Assembly: GCF_024055795.1 (NCBI RefSeq)
Contig: NZ_JAMXMY010000016.1
Location: 124,001-188,000, forward strand
Reading direction: 5' to 3'
Source of the DNA: Actinoallomurus purpureus
GTDB lineage: Bacteria; Actinomycetota; Actinomycetes; Streptosporangiales; Streptosporangiaceae
DNA: 64,000 nt
This document shows positions 7,785 to 16,337 of this stretch, piece by piece. Under the pieces are notes generated by a model. That model searched no databases. It worked only from the letters and a program-made list of their open reading frames with translations, and was not told the origin of the DNA. Within the stretch, counting starts at the first letter, position 1. Each line of letters opens with the position of its first letter. The translations under genes were made by a program, and so were the position numbers.

Positions 7785-9428
7785 TCAGGCGATGTTGAAC
7801 TCGGGCTCGGCGGCGATCTCGGCCTCCTCGGCCGCGACGGCGGCGTTGACCTGTTCACTGGCCACGGCGATCCGTACGGCGAAGAAGTAGACGGCGAGGG
7901 CGAACACCGCGACCGTCAGGATGTCGACCCACTCGGGCAGCACCTTGAGGCCGCCGTAGCGGCCCAGGGACCCGATGAGGATCATGCCGCCCAGCCAGGG
8001 CCAGACCCACATGGCCGCGGGCCAGTTGAGGGCCGACCGCTCGGCCTGCGGGCTCGTCGCCCGTGTCACCGCGAAGATCCCCAGACCCACCAGGATGGCG
8101 AGCCCGAGCTTCCACTCGGCCTGGAAGCTCGACCAGTAGATGATCAGATTGGCACAGACGAAGCCGACGGGCGCCAGCACCCGGTGTGCCGGAAGGCGGT
8201 ACGGCCGGGGCCGCTCCGGGTCGCGCAGCCGCAGGGCCCGCAGGGCGATCGGCCCGAAGGCGTACATGATGGCGGTCGCCGACGTGACGAGGCCGACCAG
8301 GGACTGCCAGCTCGGGAACGGCAGGAACGCGATCTCCCCGACGACGAAGGCGATGATGATCGAGACGGTCGGCACGCCCTTCCGGCTGACCTTGGCCACC
8401 CCACTCGGCACCGACCTCTCCCGGCCGAGCGCGTACGACAGCCGGGACGACGTCGCGACGTACACCAGGCCCGTCCCGGCGGGTGAGATCACCGCGTCCG
8501 CGTAGAGCAGGACCGCCAGCCACGCGGCGCCGGCTCCGATCGCGAGCGTCGCGTACGGGCCGAAGTCGCCCTTGCCCACGGGGCTGGCCCAGCCGTGCGC
8601 GAGGTTGGCGGGGTTCAGGGCGCCGATGAAGGCGATCTCCAGCAGGATGTAGACGACCGTGCCGATCGCGGTGGCCGTGATGACCGCGCGCGAGATGTCA
8701 CGTTGCGGCTTCTTCGCTTCTCCGGCCATTTGGATCGCCTGTTCGAAGCCCTGCAGGGCGAAGACGACACCGGCCGGGAGCGCGGCGAAGATGCCGTGCG
8801 CTCCGAACGGCATGAACCCGCCGCCCGCCGTGAAGTTGGACGCGTGGAAGGTCAGCAGCAGGAGGACGACCACGGTGAGCAGCGGAATGGCCGTCTTCCA
8901 GATCACGGTGATCCCGTTGGACTCGGCGAGGAGCTTGACGCCGACGACGTTGATGATCGTGAACAGGAGCATGAAGACGGTGGCGACCAGCAGGCCGGCG
9001 CCGGTCAGCGTCCCGTCGGTGTGCAACAGCGTGATGTTGTTCTTCACCCAGCTGATGTGGTCGCAGTAGGACAGCGTCGCCTCGACCTCGATCGGGGCGA
9101 TCGCCACCGCCTGTATCCAGGCCATCCAGCCGGCCGTGAAGCCGACCAGCGGGCCGAACGCGAAACTCGGGAACCGCGCGGTGCCTCCGGCGACGGGGTA
9201 GGTCGCGCCGAGTTCGGCGTGCACGAGGGCGAGGATGGCCAGCATGACGGCGGCGAGGATCCAGGACAGGAGCGAGGCGGGCCCGGCGATGGTCGCCGCG
9301 GTGAGCGCTCCCAGCAACCAGCCGGATCCGATGATCGATCCGAGCGATACGAACATCAGTCCCCAGAAACCGACGTCCCGCCGTAGGTGTCGTCCCGAAT
9401 CGACGGATCCGGTGGTAGTGGGCGCCAT
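7785..9428 (-). CDS. APC-family amino-acid permease
   Basis: 547-residue integral membrane transporter with about 12-13 hydrophobic segments. The first carries G-S-I-I-G-S-G-W-L, the unwound TM1 substrate-binding motif of APC permeases. A charged C-terminal tail (E-E-A-E-I-A-A-E-P-E) faces the cytoplasm. Ahead of the start ATG is a GGGGGCTC-type ribosome site. Substrate cannot be told from sequence; neutral or aromatic amino acids or amines are possible. It stands alone, with a lower-GC 400-bp region upstream. Confidence 0.9.
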   Translation of the reverse strand: MAPTTTGSVDSGRHLRRDVGFWGLMFVSLGSIIGSGWLLGALTAATIAGPASLLSWILAAVMLAILALVHAELGATYPVAGGTARFPSFAFGPLVGFTAGWMAWIQAVAIAPIEVEATLSYCDHISWVKNNITLLHTDGTLTGAGLLVATVFMLLFTIINVVGVKLLAESNGITVIWKTAIPLLTVVVLLLLTFHASNFTAGGGFMPFGAHGIFAALPAGVVFALQGFEQAIQMAGEAKKPQRDISRAVITATAIGTVVYILLEIAFIGALNPANLAHGWASPVGKGDFGPYATLAIGAGAAWLAVLLYADAVISPAGTGLVYVATSSRLSYALGRERSVPSGVAKVSRKGVPTVSIIIAFVVGEIAFLPFPSWQSLVGLVTSATAIMYAFGPIALRALRLRDPERPRPYRLPAHRVLAPVGFVCANLIIYWSSFQAEWKLGLAILVGLGIFAVTRATSPQAERSALNWPAAMWVWPWLGGMILIGSLGRYGGLKVLPEWVDILTVAVFALAVYFFAVRIAVASEQVNAAVAAEEAEIAAEPEFNIA

Positions 9429-9824
9429 AGAGCCCCCTTCACGAGTGATGGCGGAGTACGGCCGCCGACGACGGTGAACGACCTATCTCCCCGCATGTCG
9501 GGCGTACCGGTTCGCAAGTGATGTTAATTGACGTTAAGGACATGCCGTATTGCACGTCAACGCCGGAGAGAGACTAAATCGATACAGCCTCGAATGCAAT
9601 GAGCGACCAGTACACCAGCGCGCCCAGAGACTCCTATGGGGGCATAGGTGCCATTGGTGAGATTGATCCTCCAGTGACATCAGAGATCCCACCCGGCCGC
9701 CAGCATTCGGCCTTCTACCGCAAATAACGCGATCTATCCCTCAAAACGGAATGTCCGAAGAACGCGGCGCTTTGCCATCCCCAGAAAGGGAGAAGACGCT
9801 TACCGACCCTGCCCCGCGCGACGG
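9429..9824. other. Non-coding, lower-GC region upstream of the permease
   Basis: About 400 bp with noticeably more A/T than its surroundings. It should hold the permease promoter (minus strand). Two direct 10-bp repeats T-G-A-T/C-G-T-T-A-A-T/G occur at 9519-9538 and could be a regulator site. A 42-codon ORF at 9599-9727 is listed separately. Otherwise I see nothing. Confidence 0.4.
9599..9727 (+). CDS. Possible 42-residue peptide (uncertain)
   Basis: ATG at 9599 to TAA at 9725-9727 encodes a 42-residue hydrophilic peptide with S-Y-G-G-I-G-A-I-G and I-P-P-G-R stretches, ending H-S-A-F-Y-R-K. No good ribosome site precedes it, and codon use is not strongly GC-biased, unlike its neighbours. It might be a genuine small acquired peptide or a chance frame. 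Confidence 0.22.
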   Translation: MSDQYTSAPRDSYGGIGAIGEIDPPVTSEIPPGRQHSAFYRK

Positions 9825-10187
9825 TCACACGCGCCGGACGCGCAGCCGCCAGAGGGACGTCACCTCGGCGGCGCGAGCGGCGTGCAGCGGGTCGGCCGGA
9901 TCGGTGGCGCGCGGATGGCGCGGCCGTACGTCCGACCAGGCGATCGTCTCCAGCCCTGCGGCGTCGAACGCGGCGAACAGTTCGGCGCGCGACCGCAGCC
10001 CCAGGTGCTCGGCCCCGCGCCAGAGGACGGCCGTGCCCTCGCACGCCAGGTGGTAGGCGTCGTCGGCGGTCATGCGATCGTCCGCGACCTCCACACACCG
10101 GGGCGGCGGCGCGCCGTTCTCGGACCGCCAGCGGGCGGAGTGCTCCGTCCCCGCCTCGGTCCAGCGAACGACCTGTCGCGCTTCCAC
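9825..10187 (-). pseudogene. Truncated class I methyltransferase (N-terminal fragment)
   Basis: A GTG at 10187 with a strong GGAGGA site starts a 120-residue frame. The first about 58 residues match the N-terminus of the actinobacterial methyltransferase-small (PF05175-type) family: A-R-W-R-S-E-N-G-A-P-P-P, then D-D-R-M-T-A-D-D-A-Y-H-L-A and T-A-V-L-W-R-G. Full-length members are several hundred residues, with a SAM-binding core that is absent here. The remaining 60 residues may come from the far C-terminus after an internal deletion; I do not recognise them. Probably non-functional, despite intact initiation signals. Confidence 0.55.
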
Positions 10188-10455
10188 AGCGATCCTCCGC
10201 TCCCCGGTCACGCGGAAGGTAGGAGAAGGCGGGTTTCCCCTCAACCGAATTACGCCCGCAAGAGGCCCGGGGCCACGGTCGGGCCGGCGTCGGGCGATCA
10301 AGTGTCGCAGCTCGAACCGGCGACCGCCCCTCGTGCGCCGCACGATCGGCGTACGCCTACCGTTAACAAACCTATTCTTTTCCGGCCGGAGGCAGGGACT
10401 GCGGCCACCGCACGGGTTAGATTGAGACGCACCTGAGCGGGGGCTGGAGGTGCCT

Positions 10456-11244
10456 GTGGCCGAGCGAGCACGGCTGCCGGGGAGCGTCGACGCACACACG
10501 CCGACCGACGCACGGGTGTACGACTACGCGCTCGGCGGCAAGGACAACTACGCGGTGGACCGCGTCCTGGCCCACCGGATCCTGTCCGTGGCCCCCGAGG
10601 CGCGCCACCTGGCGGCGGAGAACAACCGCTTCGCCCGGCGCGCCGTCCGCCACCTGCGCGCCGCGGGCGTACGCCAGTTCCTCGACATCGGCTGCGGCCT
10701 GCCCAAGCGCGTCAACGTCCACGATCTGGCGGGTCCCGAGGCCCAGGTCGTCTACGTCGACTACGACCCGGTCGCCGTGACGCACTACGAGGCGACGCTG
10801 TCCGGCGGGTCGTCCGCCGCCGTCGTCCACGCCGACGCCAGGCATCCGGAGCGGATCCTCGGCGACCCGGTGGTCTCCGACGTGATCGACTTCGACCGGC
10901 CGGTCGCGCTGCTGTTCAGCTTCCTGCTCCACGTCATCGATGACGAGGAGCACCCGGCCCGGATCGTGCGGCGTTTCCGCGACGCGGTCGCCCCGGGTAG
11001 CCATCTCGTCATCTCGCACGCCACCTTCGAGGAGAAGGCCCCCGAGGCCGTCCAGGCGGTGGAGGACATCTTCGCGGAGCTGCGCGAGTCGCTCACGCTG
11101 CGCCGGCGAGAGGCGATCCTGGGCTTCTTCGACGGGTTCGAGCTCCTCGAGCCCGGTCTGGTCCCGGCCCCCGCTTGGCGGCCCGACCGCCCGTACCGTA
11201 CGCCGTCGGGCTGGCTGCTCGCGGGAGTGGGCCGCAAGCCCTGA
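10456..11244 (+). CDS. SAM-dependent methyltransferase, DUF574 family
   Basis: 262 residues, full length for the DUF574 (Methyltransf_19, PF04672) family, which is expanded in actinomycetes. It has the signature A-R-V-Y-D-Y-A-L-G-G-K-D-N-Y near the N-terminus, the SAM motif F-L-D-I-G-C-G-L-P, then V-Y-V-D-Y-D-P-V and H-A-D-A-R. The GTG at 10456 is preferred because GGAGG lies 5 nt upstream; another in-frame GTG at 10450 overlaps that site. The methyl acceptor is unknown. A second family member, cut by the window edge, lies at 63472. Confidence 0.9.
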   Translation: MAERARLPGSVDAHTPTDARVYDYALGGKDNYAVDRVLAHRILSVAPEARHLAAENNRFARRAVRHLRAAGVRQFLDIGCGLPKRVNVHDLAGPEAQVVYVDYDPVAVTHYEATLSGGSSAAVVHADARHPERILGDPVVSDVIDFDRPVALLFSFLLHVIDDEEHPARIVRRFRDAVAPGSHLVISHATFEEKAPEAVQAVEDIFAELRESLTLRRREAILGFFDGFELLEPGLVPAPAWRPDRPYRTPSGWLLAGVGRKP

Positions 11245-11258
11245 CACCTGCCGACGAC

Positions 11259-11295
11259 GGACAGGGCGGGGGCGCCGCGCGCCCCCGCCCTGTCC
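11259..11295. terminator. Bidirectional terminator hairpin
   Basis: Perfect 16-bp GC-rich stem (11259-11274 with 11280-11295) and 5-nt loop between the convergent DUF574 and NlpC/P60-like genes. Confidence 0.8.
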
Positions 11296-11306
11296 TCACC
11301 GCACCG

Positions 11307-11894
11307 TCAGCGAACCTTCTTCGGGTGGTACGCGTGGTACTGGCTGCCCGCGCTCAGCCCGTACTTGAGAACGCGGTGGTCGGTGCCGTAATGACCCCGC
11401 TGCTCGAAGGCCCAGTAGCCGACGATCTTCCCCTTCTTGTTCCTGACCCATTTCTCGAAGATCACGACGTGCCGGGTGTTGCTGGTGCCCGATGCGTCGA
11501 TGACCAGGTCGCCCTTCAGCAGCTGGGACATCCTGATGGGCTTCGTGTATCTACTCGTCGCGAGCGCCTGGGTGTTGGGCCCCGGCTTGGACAGGCCGAG
11601 CGCCATCGACACGTACCCGGAGCAGTCTCGGCGGTAGCCGTTGTGGTACGGCTTGTTCTGGCTGTACGGGACCCGATTCGCCGTGTGCGGGTGCCACGTG
11701 TAGGCCCGCACGATCACCGTGCGTCGGCTGATGTAGGCAGTGGCCGAAACGTCCTGCGCGGCCGGGCGGGCGGCGGCGTGGAGGGCCGCCGGGGCGGCGG
11801 GGGCCGCGGTGGCGCCGGCGGGCAGGCCGAGCGCGGCGGCGGCGCCCAGCGCGACGGCGCCGAGCCCTATTCGGAGCGTACGAGACGCGGTCAT
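11307..11894 (-). CDS. Secreted NlpC/P60-like cysteine hydrolase
   Basis: 195 residues with a Sec signal peptide (about 1-32). The catalytic domain has the NlpC/P60-type nucleophile motif R-D-C-S-G-Y-V (Cys91) and the general-base His in T-R-H-V-V-I-F (His142), so the dyad is intact. Such enzymes cleave peptide bonds in peptidoglycan stem peptides; the exact bond is unknown. AAGGAG sits 5-6 nt before the ATG. About 360 bp upstream, in the opposite direction, is a membrane-bound paralogue that has lost both catalytic residues. Confidence 0.85.
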   Translation of the reverse strand: MTASRTLRIGLGAVALGAAAALGLPAGATAAPAAPAALHAAARPAAQDVSATAYISRRTVIVRAYTWHPHTANRVPYSQNKPYHNGYRRDCSGYVSMALGLSKPGPNTQALATSRYTKPIRMSQLLKGDLVIDASGTSNTRHVVIFEKWVRNKKGKIVGYWAFEQRGHYGTDHRVLKYGLSAGSQYHAYHPKKVR

Positions 11895-12256
11895 GAAGCT
11901 CCTTACGTGAACACTGATGGAGTCTTCGGCCGTTCCGCGAGCGTCGCATGAGCCCCGCGGCGATCGGCCAGCGGCCACGTTAGGGAGAAAGGCCGCCGCT
12001 CCACCATGGGTATCGGCCATCAAGGGACAGAGCAGGAGCCCCCGAGGCTTTGAGCAGCTGAGACATCCACTTTTCGGGACATGCCCGAGACAGTGGGACA
12101 CGGATCCCGGCTCCCGACGGACGAACCTCCTTCACACCTGCTTCGATCGTGGCCGCTACGGTCGGCGTCCGGATGACTCCGATAACGATGAACCGCACAG
12201 CGCCGCCCTGCGTCATAGGAGCGGTCGACTTTCGGTCCGAAAGCCGAGGGAGAACA

Positions 12257-13345
12257 TTGGATCGACGACAGATGACGCGGACCCGCGTGAGCCGGACCCG
12301 CCAACTGCGCCCATTGCCCGAAAAGCTCCCCGAGACCACCCGGACTCTGCTGGAGGAACTGCGCGCCCTGAAGGACCGCTCCGGGTACGACCTTCGCGCT
12401 CTGGAGGGGAAGACCTACGCGAGCCGATCATCCTGGGGACGCTGGCTCAGCGGAGAGACCTGGATCCCCTGTGAGGCCGTCGAGACGATGGCCGAGCTCT
12501 GCGGCGGTGACAAGCAGCGCCTCCGGGGCCTGTGGCACCGCGCGGACGACAACCGGCGTACCCCACCGGCCACGCAGCCCGCCGACGGCGGCGTACCGCC
12601 CGCCGAGAAGGAGCCGGAGGGGGCGACGCCCGAGCACACCGCGCCGGAGGGCGCGACGCGCGATCGCACCGCGCCGGAGGGGACTGCGCGCACCGCGCTG
12701 GAGGGGGCTGCGCTCGATGACACCGCGTCGGTGCGCCCCGACGCGGCGGCGTCCCGACGGCCCGGCGTCCCACGGCGGCGGATGCTCCACATCGGCACCA
12801 CCCTCGGCTGCTCGGTCGCCGCCGGCGCGATCGGCCTGGCCGCTGGGCTGTCGCACCGGCCCGAACCGGCCCAGCGACCGCACCCGGCCCCCACCTACGC
12901 GCAGTGGATCACCCGGCCCCAGATCCTCGGGCGCGCTCTGACATGGAACCCCCGCAGCGATCAGCGCGTCCCGTACGACCAGTCGAAGAACCACGGCGGC
13001 TTCCGCACGGACGGCTCCGGGTACGCCTCCATGGCGCTCGGCCTTCCCGCGCCGGGGCCCAACTCCACCGACCTCGCCTGGGGGGGCTACACCCGGCAGA
13101 TCCCCCCGTCGAAGCTGCGCCCCGGTGATCTGATCATCAATGCCACCGGCCTGGCGAGCACCCGGCAGGTCGCGATCTTCGAGAAGTGGGCGAACACCGC
13201 GCACACGGCCTACTGGGTCTACCAGCAGCGCCGCGCGTACGGCACGGATCATCTGGTGCTCCGCTACGACATGTCGGAGAACAGCCCCTACCACGCCTAC
13301 CGGCCGCTGAACATTCATGAACAGCCGGCGGTGCCCCCCTCCTGA
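12257..13345 (+). CDS. HTH-transmembrane-pseudo-NlpC/P60 fusion protein
   Basis: About 362 residues from a TTG at 12257 (GAGGGAGA just upstream; an ATG at 12272 is the alternative). Residues about 25-90 form a helix-turn-helix domain of the kind common in actinomycetes (S-S-W-G-R-W-L-S-G). Residues 95-170 are a Pro/Glu/Ala/Thr linker with repeated A-P-E-G-A/T units. Residues 176-199 form one transmembrane helix, and the rest is an extracytoplasmic domain closely similar to the secreted neighbour. The nucleophile Cys is Gly253 (T-D-G-S-G-Y) and the His is Gln304 (T-R-Q-V-A-I-F), so it cannot be an active cysteine peptidase. It probably senses rather than cuts. Confidence 0.82.
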   Translation: MDRRQMTRTRVSRTRQLRPLPEKLPETTRTLLEELRALKDRSGYDLRALEGKTYASRSSWGRWLSGETWIPCEAVETMAELCGGDKQRLRGLWHRADDNRRTPPATQPADGGVPPAEKEPEGATPEHTAPEGATRDRTAPEGTARTALEGAALDDTASVRPDAAASRRPGVPRRRMLHIGTTLGCSVAAGAIGLAAGLSHRPEPAQRPHPAPTYAQWITRPQILGRALTWNPRSDQRVPYDQSKNHGGFRTDGSGYASMALGLPAPGPNSTDLAWGGYTRQIPPSKLRPGDLIINATGLASTRQVAIFEKWANTAHTAYWVYQQRRAYGTDHLVLRYDMSENSPYHAYRPLNIHEQPAVPPS

Positions 13346-13394
13346 AACCGGGCGGCGCGGAGGATCACGGCCGACCGCACTGAGACAATGACGT

Positions 13395-14255
13395 ATGGGT
13401 TTGATCGCGACAGTAGGGCTCGTCCTGCACCCCGAACGCGACTGCAAGGGCGTCATGACCAGCATCACCGGATGGGCGCGCTCCCGGAACGCCCAGGTCC
13501 TCGGGCTGCCCGGGGAGATCGCCCGCATCGACGGTGATGTCACCGCCGTGGAGCCGGAGAGTCTGGCCGAGCGCGCCGACCTCATCGTCAGCCTGGGCGG
13601 GGACGGCACGATGCTGCGCGCCATGCGGCTCACCTGCCGGCGCGGGACCCCCGTCCTCGGCGTCAACCTCGGGCGGCTCGGTTTCCTCGCCGAGATCGAC
13701 GTGCCGGAGCTGGACGCCGCGCTCAGCGCCATCGACGCCCACCGCTTCACCGTGGAGACGCGCAGTGGGCTCCGGGCGACCGCGGACGGCATGGACGCGA
13801 TCGCCTTCAACGACGTCGCCCTGGAACGCGTGCCCGGCCGCGGCATACCCGTCGTCGAACTCTGCGTGGAGGGCAACCCCTTCGTCCGGTACGCCGCGGA
13901 CGCCGTCGTCGTGGCGACGCCCACCGGCTCCACGGCCTACAACTTCTCCGCCGGCGGGCCGATCGTCTCCCCCAGCGCCGAAGGCCTGCTCGTCACGCCG
14001 GTCGCGCCGCACTCCGCCTTCAACCGCGCGCTGTTCCTGTCCTCGCAGGAGAAGCTCTCGCTGCGAATCCTGCCGTCCAGCGGTGCCGTCGCCGTCGAGG
14101 CCGACGGCCGGCTCATCGGCCATATGAACCCCGGCGACGTCCTCGACCTGGCGACGCTCCCCGCCGCGGCCAGCGTCGTACGACTCGGGGAGACGACCTT
14201 CTACCAGCGCGCGCAACGACGCCTCCGGCTCCTGGGCTCGGTCGAGGCCGACTGA
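13395..14255 (+). CDS. nadK: NAD kinase
   Basis: 286 residues. Phosphorylates NAD to NADP using ATP or polyphosphate. Motifs: G-G-D-G-T at residues 69-73 (nucleotide binding and catalysis), G-V-N-L-G-R-L-G-F-L-A, and the NAD-binding T-P-T-G-S-T-A-Y-N-F-S-A-G-G-P. Third-position GC fits the neighbours. The start ATG lies 50 bp after the fusion protein gene. The genome may well encode another NAD kinase elsewhere, as many actinomycetes carry two; that cannot be seen here. Confidence 0.93.
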   Translation: MGLIATVGLVLHPERDCKGVMTSITGWARSRNAQVLGLPGEIARIDGDVTAVEPESLAERADLIVSLGGDGTMLRAMRLTCRRGTPVLGVNLGRLGFLAEIDVPELDAALSAIDAHRFTVETRSGLRATADGMDAIAFNDVALERVPGRGIPVVELCVEGNPFVRYAADAVVVATPTGSTAYNFSAGGPIVSPSAEGLLVTPVAPHSAFNRALFLSSQEKLSLRILPSSGAVAVEADGRLIGHMNPGDVLDLATLPAAASVVRLGETTFYQRAQRRLRLLGSVEAD

Positions 14256-14455
14256 CGCCGAGGTCGTCGTCGCGGTGCCACCACGGCAACGACGATGAAG
14301 GCAGCGCCGCGGCCGTACGCGCGCTCGTCCGAGCCGCCGGTTCCCCACGCCGCCCGGCAGCGGGGCACCCTGCCCGATGCCGGGTGCCGACGCCCCGGAC
14401 CGGCGGACTCGCGCCGACGACGGCGGCAGGACGGTGCTGCGGATATTCTCGCCCT

Positions 14456-15235
14456 GTGGCGACACAGACCGGTGGCGGTTCGATCGACAAGGCGCTCACG
14501 GTGCTGGAGGCACTGGCCGAGCACAGCCGGGTGACCGACATCGCGGCCGGCACCGGGCTCCCGAAGTCGACCGTGCACCGCATTCTCCAGTCCCTCGTCG
14601 GATGGGGGTTCGCCCGCACCGACGGCAACGGCGGCTACGTCCCCGGTCCGCGCATCCTCACCCTGGCGGGCAAGGTGATGAGCCGGTTCGACCCGGCGCA
14701 GCACGCCGACTCGGCCCTGCAGGCGCTGCGCGACCGTACGGGCTTCACCGTGCACTTCGCGGTCCGCAGCGGTGACGAGGCCGTCTACGTGCGCAAGCTC
14801 GAGGGCCTGCGGCCGTACCAGATGGGGTCGCGAGTGGGCATGAGCCTTCGGCTGCACTCCACCTCGATCGGCAAGGCGATCCTCGCCCAGCTGTCCGACC
14901 GGGAGGTCACCGCGATCACGTCGCGGACCGGGCTGGAGCCGCGCACCCAGCACACGATCACGGATGTCGACGCGCTGGTCGCCCACCTGGCCGAGGTCCG
15001 GCGTCGCGGCTACGCCGTCGACGACGAGGAGAACGAGCGGGGCATCCGCTGTGTGGGCGCACCCGTCTTCGACCACACCGGCGCGGTCATGGGCGGCATC
15101 TCCGTCTCCGGGCTCGCGTTCGAGGTCGACGCCGGCGATGCGGCCCTGATGGCCGAGGTGGTCGCCGCCGCCCGCGACGTCTCGCTGGCCATGGGCGCGC
15201 CGCCCGACCGTGTGCCCGCGCCCGCCCCGGCCTGA
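14456..15235 (+). CDS. IclR-family transcriptional regulator (KDG-module type)
   Basis: 259 residues from a GTG at 14456. The N-terminal winged helix (residues about 8-70) includes T-D-I-A-A-G-T-G-L-P-K-S-T-V-H-R-I-L. The effector domain follows, with E-R-G-I-R-C-V-G-A-P-V-F and G-G-I-S-V-S-G. It is convergent with genes for 2-keto-3-deoxygluconate kinase and KDPG aldolase, so it probably controls them. A palindrome in the aldolase promoter region fits an IclR operator. The 3' end is imperfectly repeated just beyond its stop codon. Confidence 0.9.
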   Translation: MATQTGGGSIDKALTVLEALAEHSRVTDIAAGTGLPKSTVHRILQSLVGWGFARTDGNGGYVPGPRILTLAGKVMSRFDPAQHADSALQALRDRTGFTVHFAVRSGDEAVYVRKLEGLRPYQMGSRVGMSLRLHSTSIGKAILAQLSDREVTAITSRTGLEPRTQHTITDVDALVAHLAEVRRRGYAVDDEENERGIRCVGAPVFDHTGAVMGGISVSGLAFEVDAGDAALMAEVVAAARDVSLAMGAPPDRVPAPAPA

Positions 15236-15360
15236 CCACCCTCTCATCGGCCCTGCCTGGGCGCTCCGCCCGACCGGGTGCCCGCGCCCGCACCCGCCTG
15301 ACCGCCCCCTCGACCGCGTGCCCGCCCCGGCCCGCCTGCCGCGTCCGCTCCCGGCACCGC
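15196..15360 (+). repeat. Imperfect tandem copies of the iclR 3' end
   Basis: The last codons of the regulator plus stop (coding P-P-D-R-V-P-A-P-A, then TGA) recur downstream at about 15260-15305, and partially at 15308-15340, with a few substitutions. The repeats fill most of the gap to the convergent KDG kinase. No independent gene is seen here. Confidence 0.55.
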
Positions 15361-15401
15361 CCGGCCCGCGTCGGCCTGAGCGGAGACGCCGCCGATGAGG
15401 G

Positions 15402-16337
15402 TCAGCCGGTCGAAAGAAGGCGCTCGATCTCGGCGGCCGTGGCGACCCGGCCGGTGCCGCCCTGACCGCCGAGACAGATCGACGCCGCCGCCGCGCCGGC
15501 GCGTACGGCGTCCACGATCGACGCGCCGCGCGCGAGTCGTGCGGTGAGCGCGCCGCCGAAGGCGTCTCCCGCTCCGGTCGCGTCGACGATCTCCGCGGCC
15601 GGAACGGCCGGCAGGTGTCGTCGCTCCGGGCCGCTCGCGAGGTACACGCCGTCGGCGCCGCAGGTCACCGCGACGGCGGCCGCGCCGAGGCCGAGGCAGG
15701 CCTCGGCCGCGCGTTCGGGGTCGGTGGTGTCCAGCAGCGCCGAGGTGTCGGCGGGGCAGGACGGCAGGACCAGGGCGGCCCGCGGCGCGACCTTCGCCAG
15801 GACCTCGCGGGCGTCGCCCGGCGTGGTGAGGCGGCTGCGGAAGTTCGGGTCGTAGACGACCTTGCCGCGGGCCGTCTCGGCCGCGTGGACCACGGCGGCG
15901 GCGCAGGACTCCGACAGCGCGGCGGTGATGCCGCTCAGCAGTACCGCCCCCGCCTCCGCGACGGGCGCGAGGTCGACGTCGGAGGGGCCGAGCCGGGAGG
16001 CCGCGCTGCCGGAACGCAGGTAGGCGAAGGCACGCGTGCCGAGCGGGTCCGCGCCGACGGCGTACGCCCCAGTGTGTCCCGGTCCGCGCCGCATCCAGCG
16101 GGTGTCGACGCCGTGCCGGGCCGCGAAGGCGACCAGCCGGTCGCCGAACTCGTCCTCGCCGGTGCGCGTGACGAGGGCGACGTGGGCCCCGGCCGCCGCG
16201 GCGGCGACCGCCGCGTTGAGCGCGTCGCCCGAGAAGGACAGCCGGAAGGTGTCCGCGTGGGTCAGGGGGCCGGCCGCCGAGAACTCGACCATCGGCTCAC
16301 CGATGACGACGACGTCGGGGACGTCGCCGCGGCTCAC
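15402..16337 (-). CDS. kdgK: 2-keto-3-deoxygluconate kinase (PfkB family)
   Basis: 311-residue ribokinase-fold enzyme that phosphorylates KDG to KDPG with ATP. It has the substrate-side G-E-P-M-V-E-F and F-S-G-D-A-L-N-A-A-V motifs typical of KDG kinases, N-F-R-S-R-L, and the catalytic D-A-T-G-A-G-D-A-F. The GTG start at 16337 overlaps the aldolase stop in GTGA, so the two genes are translationally coupled. With the downstream-acting aldolase it completes KDG breakdown to pyruvate and glyceraldehyde 3-phosphate. Confidence 0.88.
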   Translation of the reverse strand: MSRGDVPDVVVIGEPMVEFSAAGPLTHADTFRLSFSGDALNAAVAAAAAGAHVALVTRTGEDEFGDRLVAFAARHGVDTRWMRRGPGHTGAYAVGADPLGTRAFAYLRSGSAASRLGPSDVDLAPVAEAGAVLLSGITAALSESCAAAVVHAAETARGKVVYDPNFRSRLTTPGDAREVLAKVAPRAALVLPSCPADTSALLDTTDPERAAEACLGLGAAAVAVTCGADGVYLASGPERRHLPAVPAAEIVDATGAGDAFGGALTARLARGASIVDAVRAGAAAASICLGGQGGTGRVATAAEIERLLSTG

